Shown: piece by piece, positions 8,252 to 16,746 of the stretch
Numbering within the stretch: the stretch's first letter is position 1
Layout of the letters: each line of letters starts with the position of its first letter
Origin: Nocardioides sp. QY071
GTDB taxonomy: Bacteria; Actinomycetota; Actinomycetes; Propionibacteriales; Nocardioidaceae
Assembly: GCF_029961765.1 (NCBI RefSeq)
Contig: NZ_CP124681.1
Location: forward strand, 1,736,001 to 1,800,000
DNA: 64,000 nt
Direction: 5' to 3'
Notes under the pieces: model-generated
Told to the model about the DNA's origin: nothing
The model's input: the letters and a program-made list of their open reading frames with translations, nothing else
The model's database searches: none
Made by a program: the position numbers and the translations under genes

Positions 8252-9532
8252 TCACAGAGCGGCCAGCTTCGCTGCCAGTACGACGCGCTCGGACTGGTTC
8301 CCGCACAGCCCCAGGGCCAGCTCGAGCTCGGCCCGCGCGTCCTCGGTGCGGCCCATCCGGCGCAGCAGCTCGCCACGCACACCGGGAAGCTGGTGGGAGC
8401 CGGCGAAGGCGCCCCGGGCCCTGAGCTCGTCGACGAGCGGCAGCGCTGCCGCCGGGCCGGACGCCATCGACACGGCGACCGCGCGGTTGAGCTCGACGAC
8501 GGGGGAGGGCGCGATCCTGCCGAGTGCCTCGTAGAGCAGCACGATCCGGACCCAGTCGGTGGCGGCCACCGACCGGGCGCGTGCGTGGCAGGCGGCGATG
8601 GCGGCCTGCAGCCCGTAGGCGCCCAGGCCACGGCCGACCGTCTCGGCCCGGCCCAGTGCGGCCAGGCCGCGCTGGATGGAGCGGTGGTCCCATCGGCGGC
8701 GGTCCTGGTCCTCGAGCAGGATCGGGGCGCCGGCGGGCGTCGTACGGGCGGGGAAGCGGGCGGCGGTCAGCTCCAGCAGCGCGAGCAGGCCGTGGACCTC
8801 CGGCTCGTCGGGGACCAGCCGGGCCAGCACCCGGGCCATGCGGATCGCCTCGCGGGCCAGGTCCGCCCGGATCCAGGCGTCGCCGGACGTGGCCGAGGAG
8901 CCCTCGGTGAAGATGACGTAGACGACGCCGAGAACGGCGCGGAGCCGCTCGCGCCGCTCCTCGGGAGGCGGTACGTCGAAGGCGACCCGCGCGGCCGCCA
9001 GGGTCTTCTTCGCCCGGGTGATCCGGGCCTGGACGGTCGCGGTCGGCACCAGGAACGCGCGGGCGATCTCGTCGCTGGTGAGGCCGCCGACGGTGCGCAG
9101 CGTGAGCGAGACCTGTGACTCGGGGGACAGGATCGGGTGGCAGGCGATGAAGACGAGGGCGAGCAGGTCGTCATCGATCCGGCCGGGGTCCGCGAGCAGG
9201 TCGAGGTCGCCGTCTTCGGAGGCGGAGGTGCGGCTCGCGAGGTCGCGCCCGAGGGCGGCGTACCGCTCGTCGCGCGCGGCCCGCCGCCGGAACCCGTCGA
9301 TCGCCCGGCGCCGGGCCACCGTCAGCAGCCAGCCTGCCGGGTTCGCCGGCACGCCGTCGCGCGGCCACGCGACGAGTGCCTCGGCGAACGCCTCCTGGGC
9401 GAGGTCCTCGGCGAGGGCGAAGTCGCCGGCGTAGCGGGCCAGCGCGCCGACGATCCGGGCGGACTCGATGCGCCATACCGCCTCGACGGCCCGCCGGCCC
9501 TCGGCGCCGCCCCGGCGGGAGGGACCGGTCAC
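8252..9532 (-). CDS. ECF42-type RNA polymerase sigma factor with C-terminal extension
   Basis: The 426-residue protein has sigma region 2 at about residues 25-85 (EDLAQEAFAEALVAWP), region 4 at about 130-190 (SLTLRTVGGLTSDEIARAF followed by the helix TATVQARITRAKKTLA), and a long alpha-helical C-terminal extension of some 230 residues containing LLALLELTAARFPART and LELALGLCGNQSER. This layout, together with an adjacent YCII/DGPF-domain gene, is the hallmark of the ECF42 group, in which the extension substitutes for an anti-sigma factor. GTG at 9532 overlaps the YCII stop (GTGA). It is 10 bases upstream of kynA, suggesting co-transcription with tryptophan catabolism. Confidence 0.88.
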   Translation of the reverse strand: MTGPSRRGGAEGRRAVEAVWRIESARIVGALARYAGDFALAEDLAQEAFAEALVAWPRDGVPANPAGWLLTVARRRAIDGFRRRAARDERYAALGRDLASRTSASEDGDLDLLADPGRIDDDLLALVFIACHPILSPESQVSLTLRTVGGLTSDEIARAFLVPTATVQARITRAKKTLAAARVAFDVPPPEERRERLRAVLGVVYVIFTEGSSATSGDAWIRADLAREAIRMARVLARLVPDEPEVHGLLALLELTAARFPARTTPAGAPILLEDQDRRRWDHRSIQRGLAALGRAETVGRGLGAYGLQAAIAACHARARSVAATDWVRIVLLYEALGRIAPSPVVELNRAVAVSMASGPAAALPLVDELRARGAFAGSHQLPGVRGELLRRMGRTEDARAELELALGLCGNQSERVVLAAKLAAL

Positions 9533-9957
9533 AGCTGGCCGGTCGCCTCGCGCCAGGCGCGCTCCTTCTGGATCCACGGGTTGTCCTGCGGGAACTCGTC
9601 GATCGAGGTGATCCGGCGGATCTCGGCCTTCGTGCCGGGCCCGGCGAGCGGTGCCCTCTTGGCCCACTCGGCTGCCTCCTCGAGCGAGGCGACGTCGACG
9701 ATCCAGTACCCGCCGAACAGCTCCTTGGTCTCGCCGTAGGGGCCGTCGGTGACGACCGGCGGCTTGCTCGAGTAGTCGACGACCAGGCCGGTGGCCGGGT
9801 CGGGGTCGAGGCCCTCGGCGGCGATAAGGACCCCGGCCTGGAGCATCTCGTCGGTGTACCGGCCCATCGCCTCCATCACCTCGTCGAAGGGGAGGTCGCT
9901 CTCGGCGAAGGCGGCGTCGGCCTCGTCGGTCGCGCGCATGATGAGCATGTACTTCAC
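9529..9957 (-). CDS. YCII/DGPF-domain protein, ECF42 partner
   Basis: The 142-residue protein starts KYMLIMRATDEADAAF and contains VVTDGPYGETKELFGGYWIVD (split here as VVTDGPYGET and KELFGGYWIVD), the DGPF-type motif of YCII-related proteins. The fold is a small ferredoxin-like alpha/beta barrel, and the biochemical role in this context is unknown. GTG at 9957 was chosen because GAGGAGACC lies just upstream; an ATG-like upstream extension lacks homology. It is the first gene of the operon and overlaps the sigma factor gene by 4 bases, the standard DGPF-ECF42 pairing. Confidence 0.82.
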   Translation of the reverse strand: MKYMLIMRATDEADAAFAESDLPFDEVMEAMGRYTDEMLQAGVLIAAEGLDPDPATGLVVDYSSKPPVVTDGPYGETKELFGGYWIVDVASLEEAAEWAKRAPLAGPGTKAEIRRITSIDEFPQDNPWIQKERAWREATGQL

Positions 9958-10082
9958 GGTCGGTCTCCTCGGTCTCGGGGTCGCGTGTCGACCCTTCCAC
10001 CCCGCAGTCGAACGGGGAACCTCCGGATCGACACTCACCGGATATCCGCTCCTTGGTGTCCGGCCGCTACGATCGCCCGGAC

Positions 10083-10454
10083 ATGACTGAGGCAGGCGAG
10101 GACCGCGTGGGCGGCGAGGCGGAGACGCTGGACGAGAGGTCCCGGCGCCCCGACTGGTTCCACCGCGGGCACCCCGTCTTCTTCCCGCTCGCCGGCTTCT
10201 TCACCGGCATGGTCGCGGTCATCGTCGTGCCCGGCCTGTACGCCGCCATCATCAAGTGGGTCGCCGGCTACAAGCGGGTCGAGGAGCTCTTCCCGTTCGT
10301 GCTGCTGATGTTCGTGGTGCCGATCGGGATGCTGGTGCCGCAGCACACCCGCCGGTTCGGCCGCTACATGCTGCTCGGGATGGTCGCCACGCTGGTCGTC
10401 GTGGTCGGGGTCGGGGCCGCCGTCGTGTGGTTCCTGCTCAACAAGGACGCCTGA
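10083..10454 (+). CDS. Small three-span membrane protein, unknown function
   Basis: The 123-residue protein has a hydrophilic N-terminus of about 30 residues ([20 protein letters not shown]) and three hydrophobic stretches at roughly 36-58, 69-87 and 98-118. It resembles uncharacterised actinobacterial membrane proteins, and no catalytic motif is visible. The ATG at 10083 was chosen over an upstream start at 10053 because a -10-like TACGAT (10068-10073) would lie within the longer version. It is divergent from the YCII operon and precedes rlmN on the same strand by 65 bases. Confidence 0.65.
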   Translation: MTEAGEDRVGGEAETLDERSRRPDWFHRGHPVFFPLAGFFTGMVAVIVVPGLYAAIIKWVAGYKRVEELFPFVLLMFVVPIGMLVPQHTRRFGRYMLLGMVATLVVVVGVGAAVVWFLLNKDA

Positions 10455-10519
10455 GTCGAGACTGGGCCCGCCGCGGGGGATTGGGCGGGCGCGCTCCCGG
10501 GTGGGAGAATCGTCGGGCC

Positions 10520-11659
10520 ATGTCCGAGCAGCCCGACGCGCAGCCGCGCCCGCTTCCCCTCGTCTTCACCGAGCCGCGGGGGCGCAAGAAGCCACCCCGG
10601 CACCTCGCCGACCTGAGCGAGGCGGAGCGCAAGGACCTGCTGGTCGAGATGGGCCTCCCGGGCTTCCGGGCCAAGCAGCTCGGCATGCACTACTTCGGCC
10701 GGCTGGTCCACGACCCCGCCGAGATGACCGACCTGCCCGCCGGCCAGCGTGCCGAGCTGGTCGGTGCGCTCCTGCCGGACCTGATGGACCCGATCCGGCA
10801 GCAGAGCGCCGACAAGGGCAAGACGGTCAAGACGCTGTGGAAGCTCTTCGACGGCTCCCTGGTCGAGTCGGTGCTGATGCGCTACAAGGACCGCGCCACG
10901 ATCTGCATCTCCAGCCAGGCCGGCTGCGGCATGGCCTGCCCGTTCTGCGCGACCGGCCAGGGTGGCCTGCAGCGCAACATGTCCACCGCCGAGATCGTGC
11001 ACCAGGTCGTCGTCGGCGCCCGCGCCATGGCCAACGGCGACGTCGCCGGCGGGCCGGGCCGCCTCTCGAACGTCGTCTTCATGGGCATGGGCGAGCCGCT
11101 GGCCAACTACAAGGCCACCCTGGGCGCCGTACGCCGCCTCACCGAGCCGGCCCCGTCCGGGCTCGGCCTGTCCGCCCGCCACGTCACGGTCTCGACCGTC
11201 GGCCTCGTGCCCCGGATCAGGCAGCTCGCGGGCGAGGGCATCCCGGTGACCCTGGCGCTGTCGCTGCACGCGCCCGACGACGAGCTGCGCAACGACCTGG
11301 TGCCGATCAACACCCGGTTCTCCGTCGCCGAGACCGTCGACGCGGCCTACGAGTACTTCGCGAAGACCGGGCGGCGGGTGTCGATCGAGTACGCCCTGAT
11401 GCGTGACATCAACGACCAGGGCTGGCGCGCGGACCTGCTGGCTGACGTACTCTCCGGCGACGGTCGCGGCACCGGCTGGGTCCACATCAACCCGATCCCG
11501 CTCAACGAGGTGCCGGGCTCGCAGTTCACCCGCTCGCGCGAGGAGGACATGGCCGAGTTCGTGCGCCGCCTCGAGGCCAAGGGCATCGCGACGACGATGC
11601 GCGACACGCGGGGCAGCGAGATCGACGCGGCCTGCGGGCAGCTCGCCGCGGCGGAGTAG
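10520..11659 (+). CDS. rlmN: 23S rRNA (adenine-2503-C2)-methyltransferase (dual-specificity RlmN)
   Basis: The 379-residue radical-SAM enzyme methylates A2503 of 23S rRNA and A37 of some tRNAs. The cluster-binding CxxxCxxC appears as CGMACPFC at about residues 137-144. [15 protein letters not shown] (about 179-193) is the SAM-binding GEP motif, and the catalytic cysteine is the one in IDAACGQ near the C-terminus. The ATG at 10520 is preceded by GAGAAT (10505-10510), a possible -10, with only 9 intervening bases. The GNAT gene follows after 8 bases. Confidence 0.96.
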   Translation: MSEQPDAQPRPLPLVFTEPRGRKKPPRHLADLSEAERKDLLVEMGLPGFRAKQLGMHYFGRLVHDPAEMTDLPAGQRAELVGALLPDLMDPIRQQSADKGKTVKTLWKLFDGSLVESVLMRYKDRATICISSQAGCGMACPFCATGQGGLQRNMSTAEIVHQVVVGARAMANGDVAGGPGRLSNVVFMGMGEPLANYKATLGAVRRLTEPAPSGLGLSARHVTVSTVGLVPRIRQLAGEGIPVTLALSLHAPDDELRNDLVPINTRFSVAETVDAAYEYFAKTGRRVSIEYALMRDINDQGWRADLLADVLSGDGRGTGWVHINPIPLNEVPGSQFTRSREEDMAEFVRRLEAKGIATTMRDTRGSEIDAACGQLAAAE

Positions 11660-11667
11660 TCGCCCGC

Positions 11668-12477
11668 GTGCCGGCTCGGGAGCGGGTGCAGGCCGCGAGC
11701 GCGGCGTGGGTCTTCGTCCCGGCAGGGGCGCCGCGGGTCGAGGCGGAGGAGTACCTGCTGGTGCGCCACCCGGACTGGAACGAGCGGCCCGTCCAGGTCG
11801 CGTGGACCCGCAGCGGCGACCCTGGCCGCCCGGTCGGCGCCGTCGTCGACGAGGTGCTCGCACGGGCCCGGGACCTGGTGGATCCGGCGGTGCCGGCCAC
11901 GGCCGAGGTGGCGTGGTGGGTGCGGCTCGATGCCCCGGAGGGGCTGGAGCGGGAGCTGGTCGGGCGGGGCGCGGTGCTCGACGAGACGGTCGACGTACTG
12001 GCGCTGGACCTCACCGAGGCCGACGCGGGAGCGGCGGCACCCGCGGCCGACGTCGAGCTGCGCTGGAGCAATGACCTCGACGTGTTCGTCGACGCCGTCC
12101 GCCTGACCACCGAGGTGCTCGGAGGCACCCCGACCGACCGGGCCACGCTGGAGGCGGTCTTCCCGGGGGAGGCGGCCAAGGTCGCCAGCGGGGGCGGCGG
12201 AGCCGTGGTGGCGTACGCCGGGGGCCGGCCGGTGGGGTCCGGCGGCCTCACCGTCGTCGGGGCGGACGGGCGCCTGTGGGGTGGGGCGGTGCTGCCCGAG
12301 GCGCGGGGGCGAGGTGTCTACCGGGCAGTGCTCGCGGCGCGGCTGCGGTACGCCGCGGACCACCGCGCCGACCTGGCCATCGTGAAGGGGCGGGTGCAGA
12401 CGTCCGGACCGATCCTGCGCCGTGCGGGATTCACCGCGCACGGGCAGGAGCGGTCCTGGCTGCTCCCGGTCCGCTGA
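11668..12477 (+). CDS. GNAT-family acetyltransferase
   Basis: The 269-residue protein has a GNAT fold in its C-terminal half: the acetyl-CoA-binding A motif is visible as LPEARGRGVYRAVLAARLRY (about residues 209-228), followed by GPILRRAGFTAHGQE. The N-terminal half is related to a degenerate GNAT-like domain. Such proteins N-acetylate small molecules or proteins, and the substrate is not inferable here. It starts with GTG 8 bases after rlmN and may share its transcript. Its stop lies five bases before a 208-bp palindromic element. Confidence 0.72.
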   Translation: MPARERVQAASAAWVFVPAGAPRVEAEEYLLVRHPDWNERPVQVAWTRSGDPGRPVGAVVDEVLARARDLVDPAVPATAEVAWWVRLDAPEGLERELVGRGAVLDETVDVLALDLTEADAGAAAPAADVELRWSNDLDVFVDAVRLTTEVLGGTPTDRATLEAVFPGEAAKVASGGGGAVVAYAGGRPVGSGGLTVVGADGRLWGGAVLPEARGRGVYRAVLAARLRYAADHRADLAIVKGRVQTSGPILRRAGFTAHGQERSWLLPVR

Positions 12478-12482
12478 GGGCG

Positions 12483-12690
12483 CTTGTAACTAAGTGTTAC
12501 AGCGCGATTCTTGCTGCCACAACGCCCGGGTAGCGGCCACAGCACCCGGGTAGTCGCCGACGAGCGCGTCTCTGTGACAGCCGGCCACGCTCAGAGGCAG
12601 GTCTTGCCGCCAAACCCATCTACCTGGGTGGTGTGGTACCTACCTGGGTGTTGTTGCACCCGTTTTCGTGACGTAACACTTAGTTACAAG
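12483..12690. repeat. 208-bp MITE-like palindromic element with 18-bp terminal inverted repeats
   Basis: The ends are perfect 18-bp inverted repeats, CTTGTAACTAAGTGTTAC (12483-12500) and its complement (12673-12690). Each arm then has a 16-bp spacer followed by two tandem ~20-bp units of the form CCACAnCnCCCrGGTAG, so the arms mirror each other for about 70 bp. The TIR itself contains the dyad GTAAC-N5-GTTAC. No protein-coding gene is evident inside. It fills the whole gap between two convergent genes. A miniature transposable element or a protein-binding palindrome are the main readings. Confidence 0.75.
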
Positions 12691-12694
12691 GGGC

Positions 12695-14419
12695 TCAGGC
12701 CAGCGGGTTGCCGACCAGCAGCTCGACGTTCCGGTCGTCCGGGCTGCCGAGCCCGGCACCGTGGTCGTGCCAGTCGTTGGCGGCGAGCTCGCGGGCGAGG
12801 CCGGCGAGCTGCTCGGCGTTCGCCGTGCCGGCGCCCGCGGAGGCAGGGCCGGCGTGGTCGACCATGGTCGTGAAGATCGACAGGGTGCCGTCGCGGTTGT
12901 CGGCGACCTCGATGATCCGGGCCTGCTGTGGCCAGTCGATGTGCGAGGCCGTGGTGATCTCCCACAGTCCGCCACCGCCGGTGCGTGGGCGCGGGGTGAT
13001 CTTGTTGCGGTGGGTGTGCCCGTTGACCCAGGCGACGACCGACGGCGTCGCGAGCAGCGCGTCGAGCACCTTCGCACCCGTCACCCGGGTCTCCAACGAG
13101 CCGCCGGTGGCGATCAGCGGGTTGCCCATGGTGTCGGAGGTGTGGTGGCTGAAGACCAGCACCACCTTGTCCGAGGACTGCGCGAGGAGGGCGCTCAGCC
13201 AGGCGAACTGGGTCTTGTCGAGCGAGCCGTCGGCGTACCCGTTGGGGTTGACCGTGTCGAGCACGATGAACCGGAACTGCCCCTGGTCGAAGGAGTAGTA
13301 CGCCGTGCCCTGCTGGCGGTTGGTGCTCGTGAAGCCGTGGCCGAAGGGTGCGCCGCCGAGCAGGAAGTGCTGCTCGACGATCTGCTTGCGGGTGAGCAGG
13401 CGGCGGTTCAGGTCGGGGGTCACGGCCCGGACGCCGGCGTTGGTGACCCCGCTGAGCAGGCCGGTGAGGACGGCGCCGGGGTCAGCGGTGAGGTCCTGGA
13501 GGAGCTGGCCCGGGTCGAGGCCGAGCGGCGGCGAGACGATCTTGAGGGCACCGAGCGCGATCAGGTTGAGCTGCAGCGTGGAGGCGGGGAAGTTGCCCTG
13601 GGCGAGGCCGTCGTGGTTGCCGAAGACGGAGTACCACGGGATGGTCAGGCCCTCGGCGGTGAACGGGCGGCGGGCGGCGTCGAGCAGGCCGGGCACGACC
13701 GGGAAGCCGTACTCCGCGCGCGGGTGGTCGACCGGCTTGCCGGCAGGGTTGCCCTCGGGGTGCCAGTACGCCGGGTCGTAGGTCAGTGGGGCGTTGTCGG
13801 CCACGCCCTCCCAGCGGCTCTGGTTGCCGGAGTCGAAGCGCACCGGTCCGCCGTTGAGGAGGTTGATGTTCCAGCGGACCTCGTTGAGCTGGGAGTTGTC
13901 CGAGTTGTCACCGGTCTGGATGGCAAGGGCGAGCGGCTTGCCGGTGACCGGGCCGCTGCCGATCCGGTTGATCGCCTTGACCATCGAGTCGGCGACGTGA
14001 CCGGTGAGCATCTCCTGCGGTCGGTACGACGACGTGAACAGCCCGGTCGAGGGGAGCGGGCTCGGGTCGTCGAGCCGGTCGGTCCACTCCAGGCGCAGCG
14101 GCGACTGGGCGTCGACGACGTGGACGTCGCTGAGCTGGACGAAGGAGATCAGGCCCTGGCGGCGGCCGGCGCGACCGGCGTCGCTGAGCACACCCAGCGC
14201 CGTGCGCGCGAGGTGCGGCTCGCCGGAGGCGGCGATCACCGAGCGGTAGCCGCCGGTGCCGGCTGGGCCGTAGGCGAAGGTCCGGCCGAGGGTCGCGGGA
14301 GCCGGGGCCGGGTCGGCGGAGGCGGCGGAGCGGAGCACGCCCGGGAGCGTGGTGGCGGCGGCAGCGAGACCGCCGGCGGCGATGGCGTTGCGGATCAGGT
14401 TTCGGCGAGAGATCTCCAC
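12695..14419 (-). CDS. Tat-exported calcineurin-like metallophosphoesterase (TIGR03767 family)
   Basis: The 574-residue protein begins with a twin-arginine signal, SRRNLIRNAIAAGGLAAA (residues 4-21), ending near the ASA site at about 35. Metallophosphoesterase metal-ligand motifs follow in order: FVQLSDVHVVDAQ, IQTGDNSDN, YSVFGNHDG, VFSHHTSD and WVNGHTHRNK. The combination matches the actinobacterial TIGR03767 group first noted in Propionibacterium. It probably acts outside the membrane on phosphate esters or nucleotides. Its stop codon lies four bases from the palindromic element at 12483-12690. Confidence 0.88.
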   Translation of the reverse strand: MEISRRNLIRNAIAAGGLAAAATTLPGVLRSAASADPAPAPATLGRTFAYGPAGTGGYRSVIAASGEPHLARTALGVLSDAGRAGRRQGLISFVQLSDVHVVDAQSPLRLEWTDRLDDPSPLPSTGLFTSSYRPQEMLTGHVADSMVKAINRIGSGPVTGKPLALAIQTGDNSDNSQLNEVRWNINLLNGGPVRFDSGNQSRWEGVADNAPLTYDPAYWHPEGNPAGKPVDHPRAEYGFPVVPGLLDAARRPFTAEGLTIPWYSVFGNHDGLAQGNFPASTLQLNLIALGALKIVSPPLGLDPGQLLQDLTADPGAVLTGLLSGVTNAGVRAVTPDLNRRLLTRKQIVEQHFLLGGAPFGHGFTSTNRQQGTAYYSFDQGQFRFIVLDTVNPNGYADGSLDKTQFAWLSALLAQSSDKVVLVFSHHTSDTMGNPLIATGGSLETRVTGAKVLDALLATPSVVAWVNGHTHRNKITPRPRTGGGGLWEITTASHIDWPQQARIIEVADNRDGTLSIFTTMVDHAGPASAGAGTANAEQLAGLARELAANDWHDHGAGLGSPDDRNVELLVGNPLA

Positions 14420-14541
14420 GAAGCAGGCAACGACGCGGGGGTGAGCCGGGTCACGTCGTACCCCTGGCGTTCACGAAAGGGTCGCCGGACACTCGCGCAG
14501 GTCCGACCTCCTGTTGACGGGCGCTGCCTAGCGTCGGTGGC

Positions 14542-15705
14542 ATGAGTGAGGCCATGAGTGAGGCCCGGCAGTTGGGGAGCAAGCTCCGCGTCCTGGTGGT
14601 CGCCGAGTCCTTCCTCCCGCAGGTCAACGGGGTGACCAACTCGGTCCGTCGGGTGCTCGAGCACCTCGCGGCGGAAGGTCACCACGCCGAGCTCGTGGCG
14701 CCGACCGGCCCCGACACCTACGCCGGCTTCCGGGTCCGTCGCGCCCGTGGCGCCAACCTGCCGTTCTACCCGGACTTCCGGCTCGGCCTGGAGACCCGCC
14801 GGCGGCTGCGCCAGCGGATGCTGCGGTTCCGCCCGGACGTCGTCCACATCGCCTCGCCCGCGACGCTCGGCTTCCAGGCCGCCCGCGCCGCCGGCGAGCT
14901 GGGCATCCCGACCGTCGCGATCTACCAGACCGACCTGGTCGGCTTCGCGGAGCGGTACGACGTCCCCGGCGGTGTGCGTGCGGCGGCCGGCCTGACCCGG
15001 CGCATCCACCAGCACGTCGACCGCACGCTCGCGCCGTCGACCGCCAGCATCGACCAGCTCGAGGCGCTGGGCGTTCCCGAGGTGCACCGGTGGGGCCGCG
15101 GCGTCGACCTGGTCGCCTTCCACCCGCGGCACCGCGACCGGGCGCTGCGCCGGCGGCTCGCCCCGGACGGCCGCCTGCTGGTCGGGTACGTCGGCCGGCT
15201 GGCCGCCGAGAAGGAGCTGGACCTGCTGACCCACCTCGCCGACGACCCGCGCTATGCGCTCGTGGTCGTGGGCGGCGGGCCCGAGGAGCAGCGGCTGCGC
15301 GGCCTGCTCGGCGACCGGGCGCGCTTCCTGGGCCTGCTGCACGGCGACGAGCTGAGCCGGGTCTATGCCTCGCTCGACGTGTTCGTGCACACCGGCCGCT
15401 ACGAGACCTACTGCCAGTCCGCGCAGGAGGCGCTCGCCTCGGGCGTCCCGGTGGTCGCCCCGGCCGCCGGTGGCCCGGTCGACGTCGTCGCGCACGGCGC
15501 CTCCGGCCTGCTCTACCGTCCCGGCGACGGCGCGGACCTGGCGGCGTGCGTCGACCGGCTGGCGGGTGACGTCGAGCTGCGCGGCCGGATGGCCGCGACC
15601 GCCGTCCGGGCCGTGCAGGAGCGGTCCTGGTACGCGATCAACGAGCAGCTGGTCGCCCACTACCGCGCGGTGCTCGGCTGCGCGGTCAGCGCACGGGCTG
15701 CCTGA
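14542..15705 (+). CDS. GT4-family glycosyltransferase (MgtA/PimB-like mannosyltransferase)
   Basis: The 387-residue GT-B enzyme has the N-terminal donor/acceptor loop VVAESFLPQVNGVTNSVRRV (residues 19-38) and the C-terminal GT4 motifs GYVGRLAAEKELDLL (about 214-228) and YCQSAQEALASGVPVVAP (about 291-308), including the EX7E-like Glu. The pattern is close to actinobacterial MgtA-type GDP-mannose-dependent alpha-mannosyltransferases acting on glycolipids. The donor is inferred from that resemblance. ATG at 14542 lies 7 bases after TAGCGT (14529-14534), suggesting a leaderless message. Its 3' end overlaps the convergent LOG-family gene by 20 bases. Confidence 0.82.
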   Translation: MSEAMSEARQLGSKLRVLVVAESFLPQVNGVTNSVRRVLEHLAAEGHHAELVAPTGPDTYAGFRVRRARGANLPFYPDFRLGLETRRRLRQRMLRFRPDVVHIASPATLGFQAARAAGELGIPTVAIYQTDLVGFAERYDVPGGVRAAAGLTRRIHQHVDRTLAPSTASIDQLEALGVPEVHRWGRGVDLVAFHPRHRDRALRRRLAPDGRLLVGYVGRLAAEKELDLLTHLADDPRYALVVVGGGPEEQRLRGLLGDRARFLGLLHGDELSRVYASLDVFVHTGRYETYCQSAQEALASGVPVVAPAAGGPVDVVAHGASGLLYRPGDGADLAACVDRLAGDVELRGRMAATAVRAVQERSWYAINEQLVAHYRAVLGCAVSARAA

Positions 15706-16666
15706 CGAAGAGGTCCGCTGCCTCCTCGACCGTGTCGACGAGATGGACGTGTTGCTCCATCGCACGACCACGGGACAGGGCCCGCAGCAGCGGCCAGGCC
15801 GGGAGCTCCTCGGTCCAGTAGCGGTGGCCGACGAGCACCATCGGCGCGACGGCGTCGTCGCTCGCGTAGTAGTTCTCGCACGCGTCCTGGAAGATCTCCT
15901 GGACCGTGCCGCCGGCGCCGGGCAGGAACACGATCCCGGCGTCGCACACCATCAGCAGGATCGCCTCGCGCAGGGCGTTGCGGAAGTACTTCGCGATCGC
16001 GGTCGCGAACAGGTTCGGCGGCTCGTGGCCGTAGTGCCAGGTCGGGACGCCGAGCGACGGCGTCGGGTCGGCGACCAGCGCGAGCGCCCCACGGGCGGCG
16101 GCCACCCACTCGTCGACGGATGGCTTGAAGGACGGTACGGCGGCCACCCGCCGCAGCGCCTCGGCGAGCGCCTCCGGGGGAGCGGCGGCCAGCCGGCCGC
16201 CGAGGTTGGCCGCCTCCATCGCGCCCGGCCCGCCGCCGGTGGCGACCACGTGGTCGCGGCCGAGCAGGGCGCCGAGGCGGGCCGCCTCGGCGTACCCGGG
16301 GGTGCCGCGGTCCGCCGCGTGCCCACCCATGACGCCCACCAGGCCGCGCCCCACACCGGCGACCCACGCGCCGAGTGCGTTGTCGATCGCCTGGTCGTGG
16401 AGCACCTCGGCCAGGGCCTCCGCGGGGCCTGAGGTGGCCAGCGCCCACTGGTAGGCGCGGCCGTCGAAGGTGTCGGCGTAGCGCGGCGCGTCGTACAGCT
16501 CGTCGGCGGTGTAGAGCCGGGTCCGCGTGATGTCGAGGCCGGCGACGTGGGTGCCGGCGACGGCCCCCGCCCCGGCCTCGAGGGCGTGGTCGTCGTCCGT
16601 GCGGCACTCGACGACGACGCTGCGGGTGCGGGGTCTCCTCACCCTCCGGAACCTATCGGAGTCCAT
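15686..16666 (-). CDS. LOG-family Rossmann nucleotide-binding protein (TIGR00730-like)
   Basis: The 326-residue protein has a Rossmann-like core with GGGPGAMEAANLGG (about residues 169-182) and the LOG signature PGAGGTVQEIF (about 263-273), equivalent to PGGxGTxxE. LOG proteins are phosphoribohydrolases that release free bases (cytokinin-type) from nucleoside monophosphates. This is the long actinobacterial subgroup, whose substrate is unsettled. ATG at 16666 was preferred to a TTG at 16690. It is divergent from metY, with an operator-like dyad between them, and its 3' end overlaps the glycosyltransferase gene. Confidence 0.78.
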   Translation of the reverse strand: MDSDRFRRVRRPRTRSVVVECRTDDDHALEAGAGAVAGTHVAGLDITRTRLYTADELYDAPRYADTFDGRAYQWALATSGPAEALAEVLHDQAIDNALGAWVAGVGRGLVGVMGGHAADRGTPGYAEAARLGALLGRDHVVATGGGPGAMEAANLGGRLAAAPPEALAEALRRVAAVPSFKPSVDEWVAAARGALALVADPTPSLGVPTWHYGHEPPNLFATAIAKYFRNALREAILLMVCDAGIVFLPGAGGTVQEIFQDACENYYASDDAVAPMVLVGHRYWTEELPAWPLLRALSRGRAMEQHVHLVDTVEEAADLFVRQPVR

Positions 16667-16700
16667 CCTGCGGACAGCCCCTCCGGACAAAATGGAGTAA

Positions 16701-16714
16701 TTAACTACAGTTAA
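16701..16714. promoter_or_regulatory. AT-rich dyad TTAACTACAGTTAA upstream of metY
   Basis: This perfect TTAACT-AC-AGTTAA palindrome stands out in GC-rich DNA, 32 bases before the metY ATG and between divergent genes. It also contains TACAGT (16706-16711), which could be a -10 box. A regulator of sulfur amino-acid synthesis is the natural candidate, but the protein is unknown. Confidence 0.5.
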
Positions 16715-16746
16715 GTCAGAAAGCAGCCACCGACAAGGAGCCCGCG

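Noticed and set aside
10028..10044. TCGACACTCACCGGATA near the YCII promoter as a cluster palindrome
   Set aside because: It has a poor left half and wrong spacing (32 nt) to the nearest -10, and the neighbouring genes are unrelated to the cluster.
12511..12873. Small open frames inside and next to the 208-bp palindrome
   Set aside because: They run into the metallophosphoesterase gene antisense and have no start signal or domain. The mirror-symmetrical DNA explains the region better.
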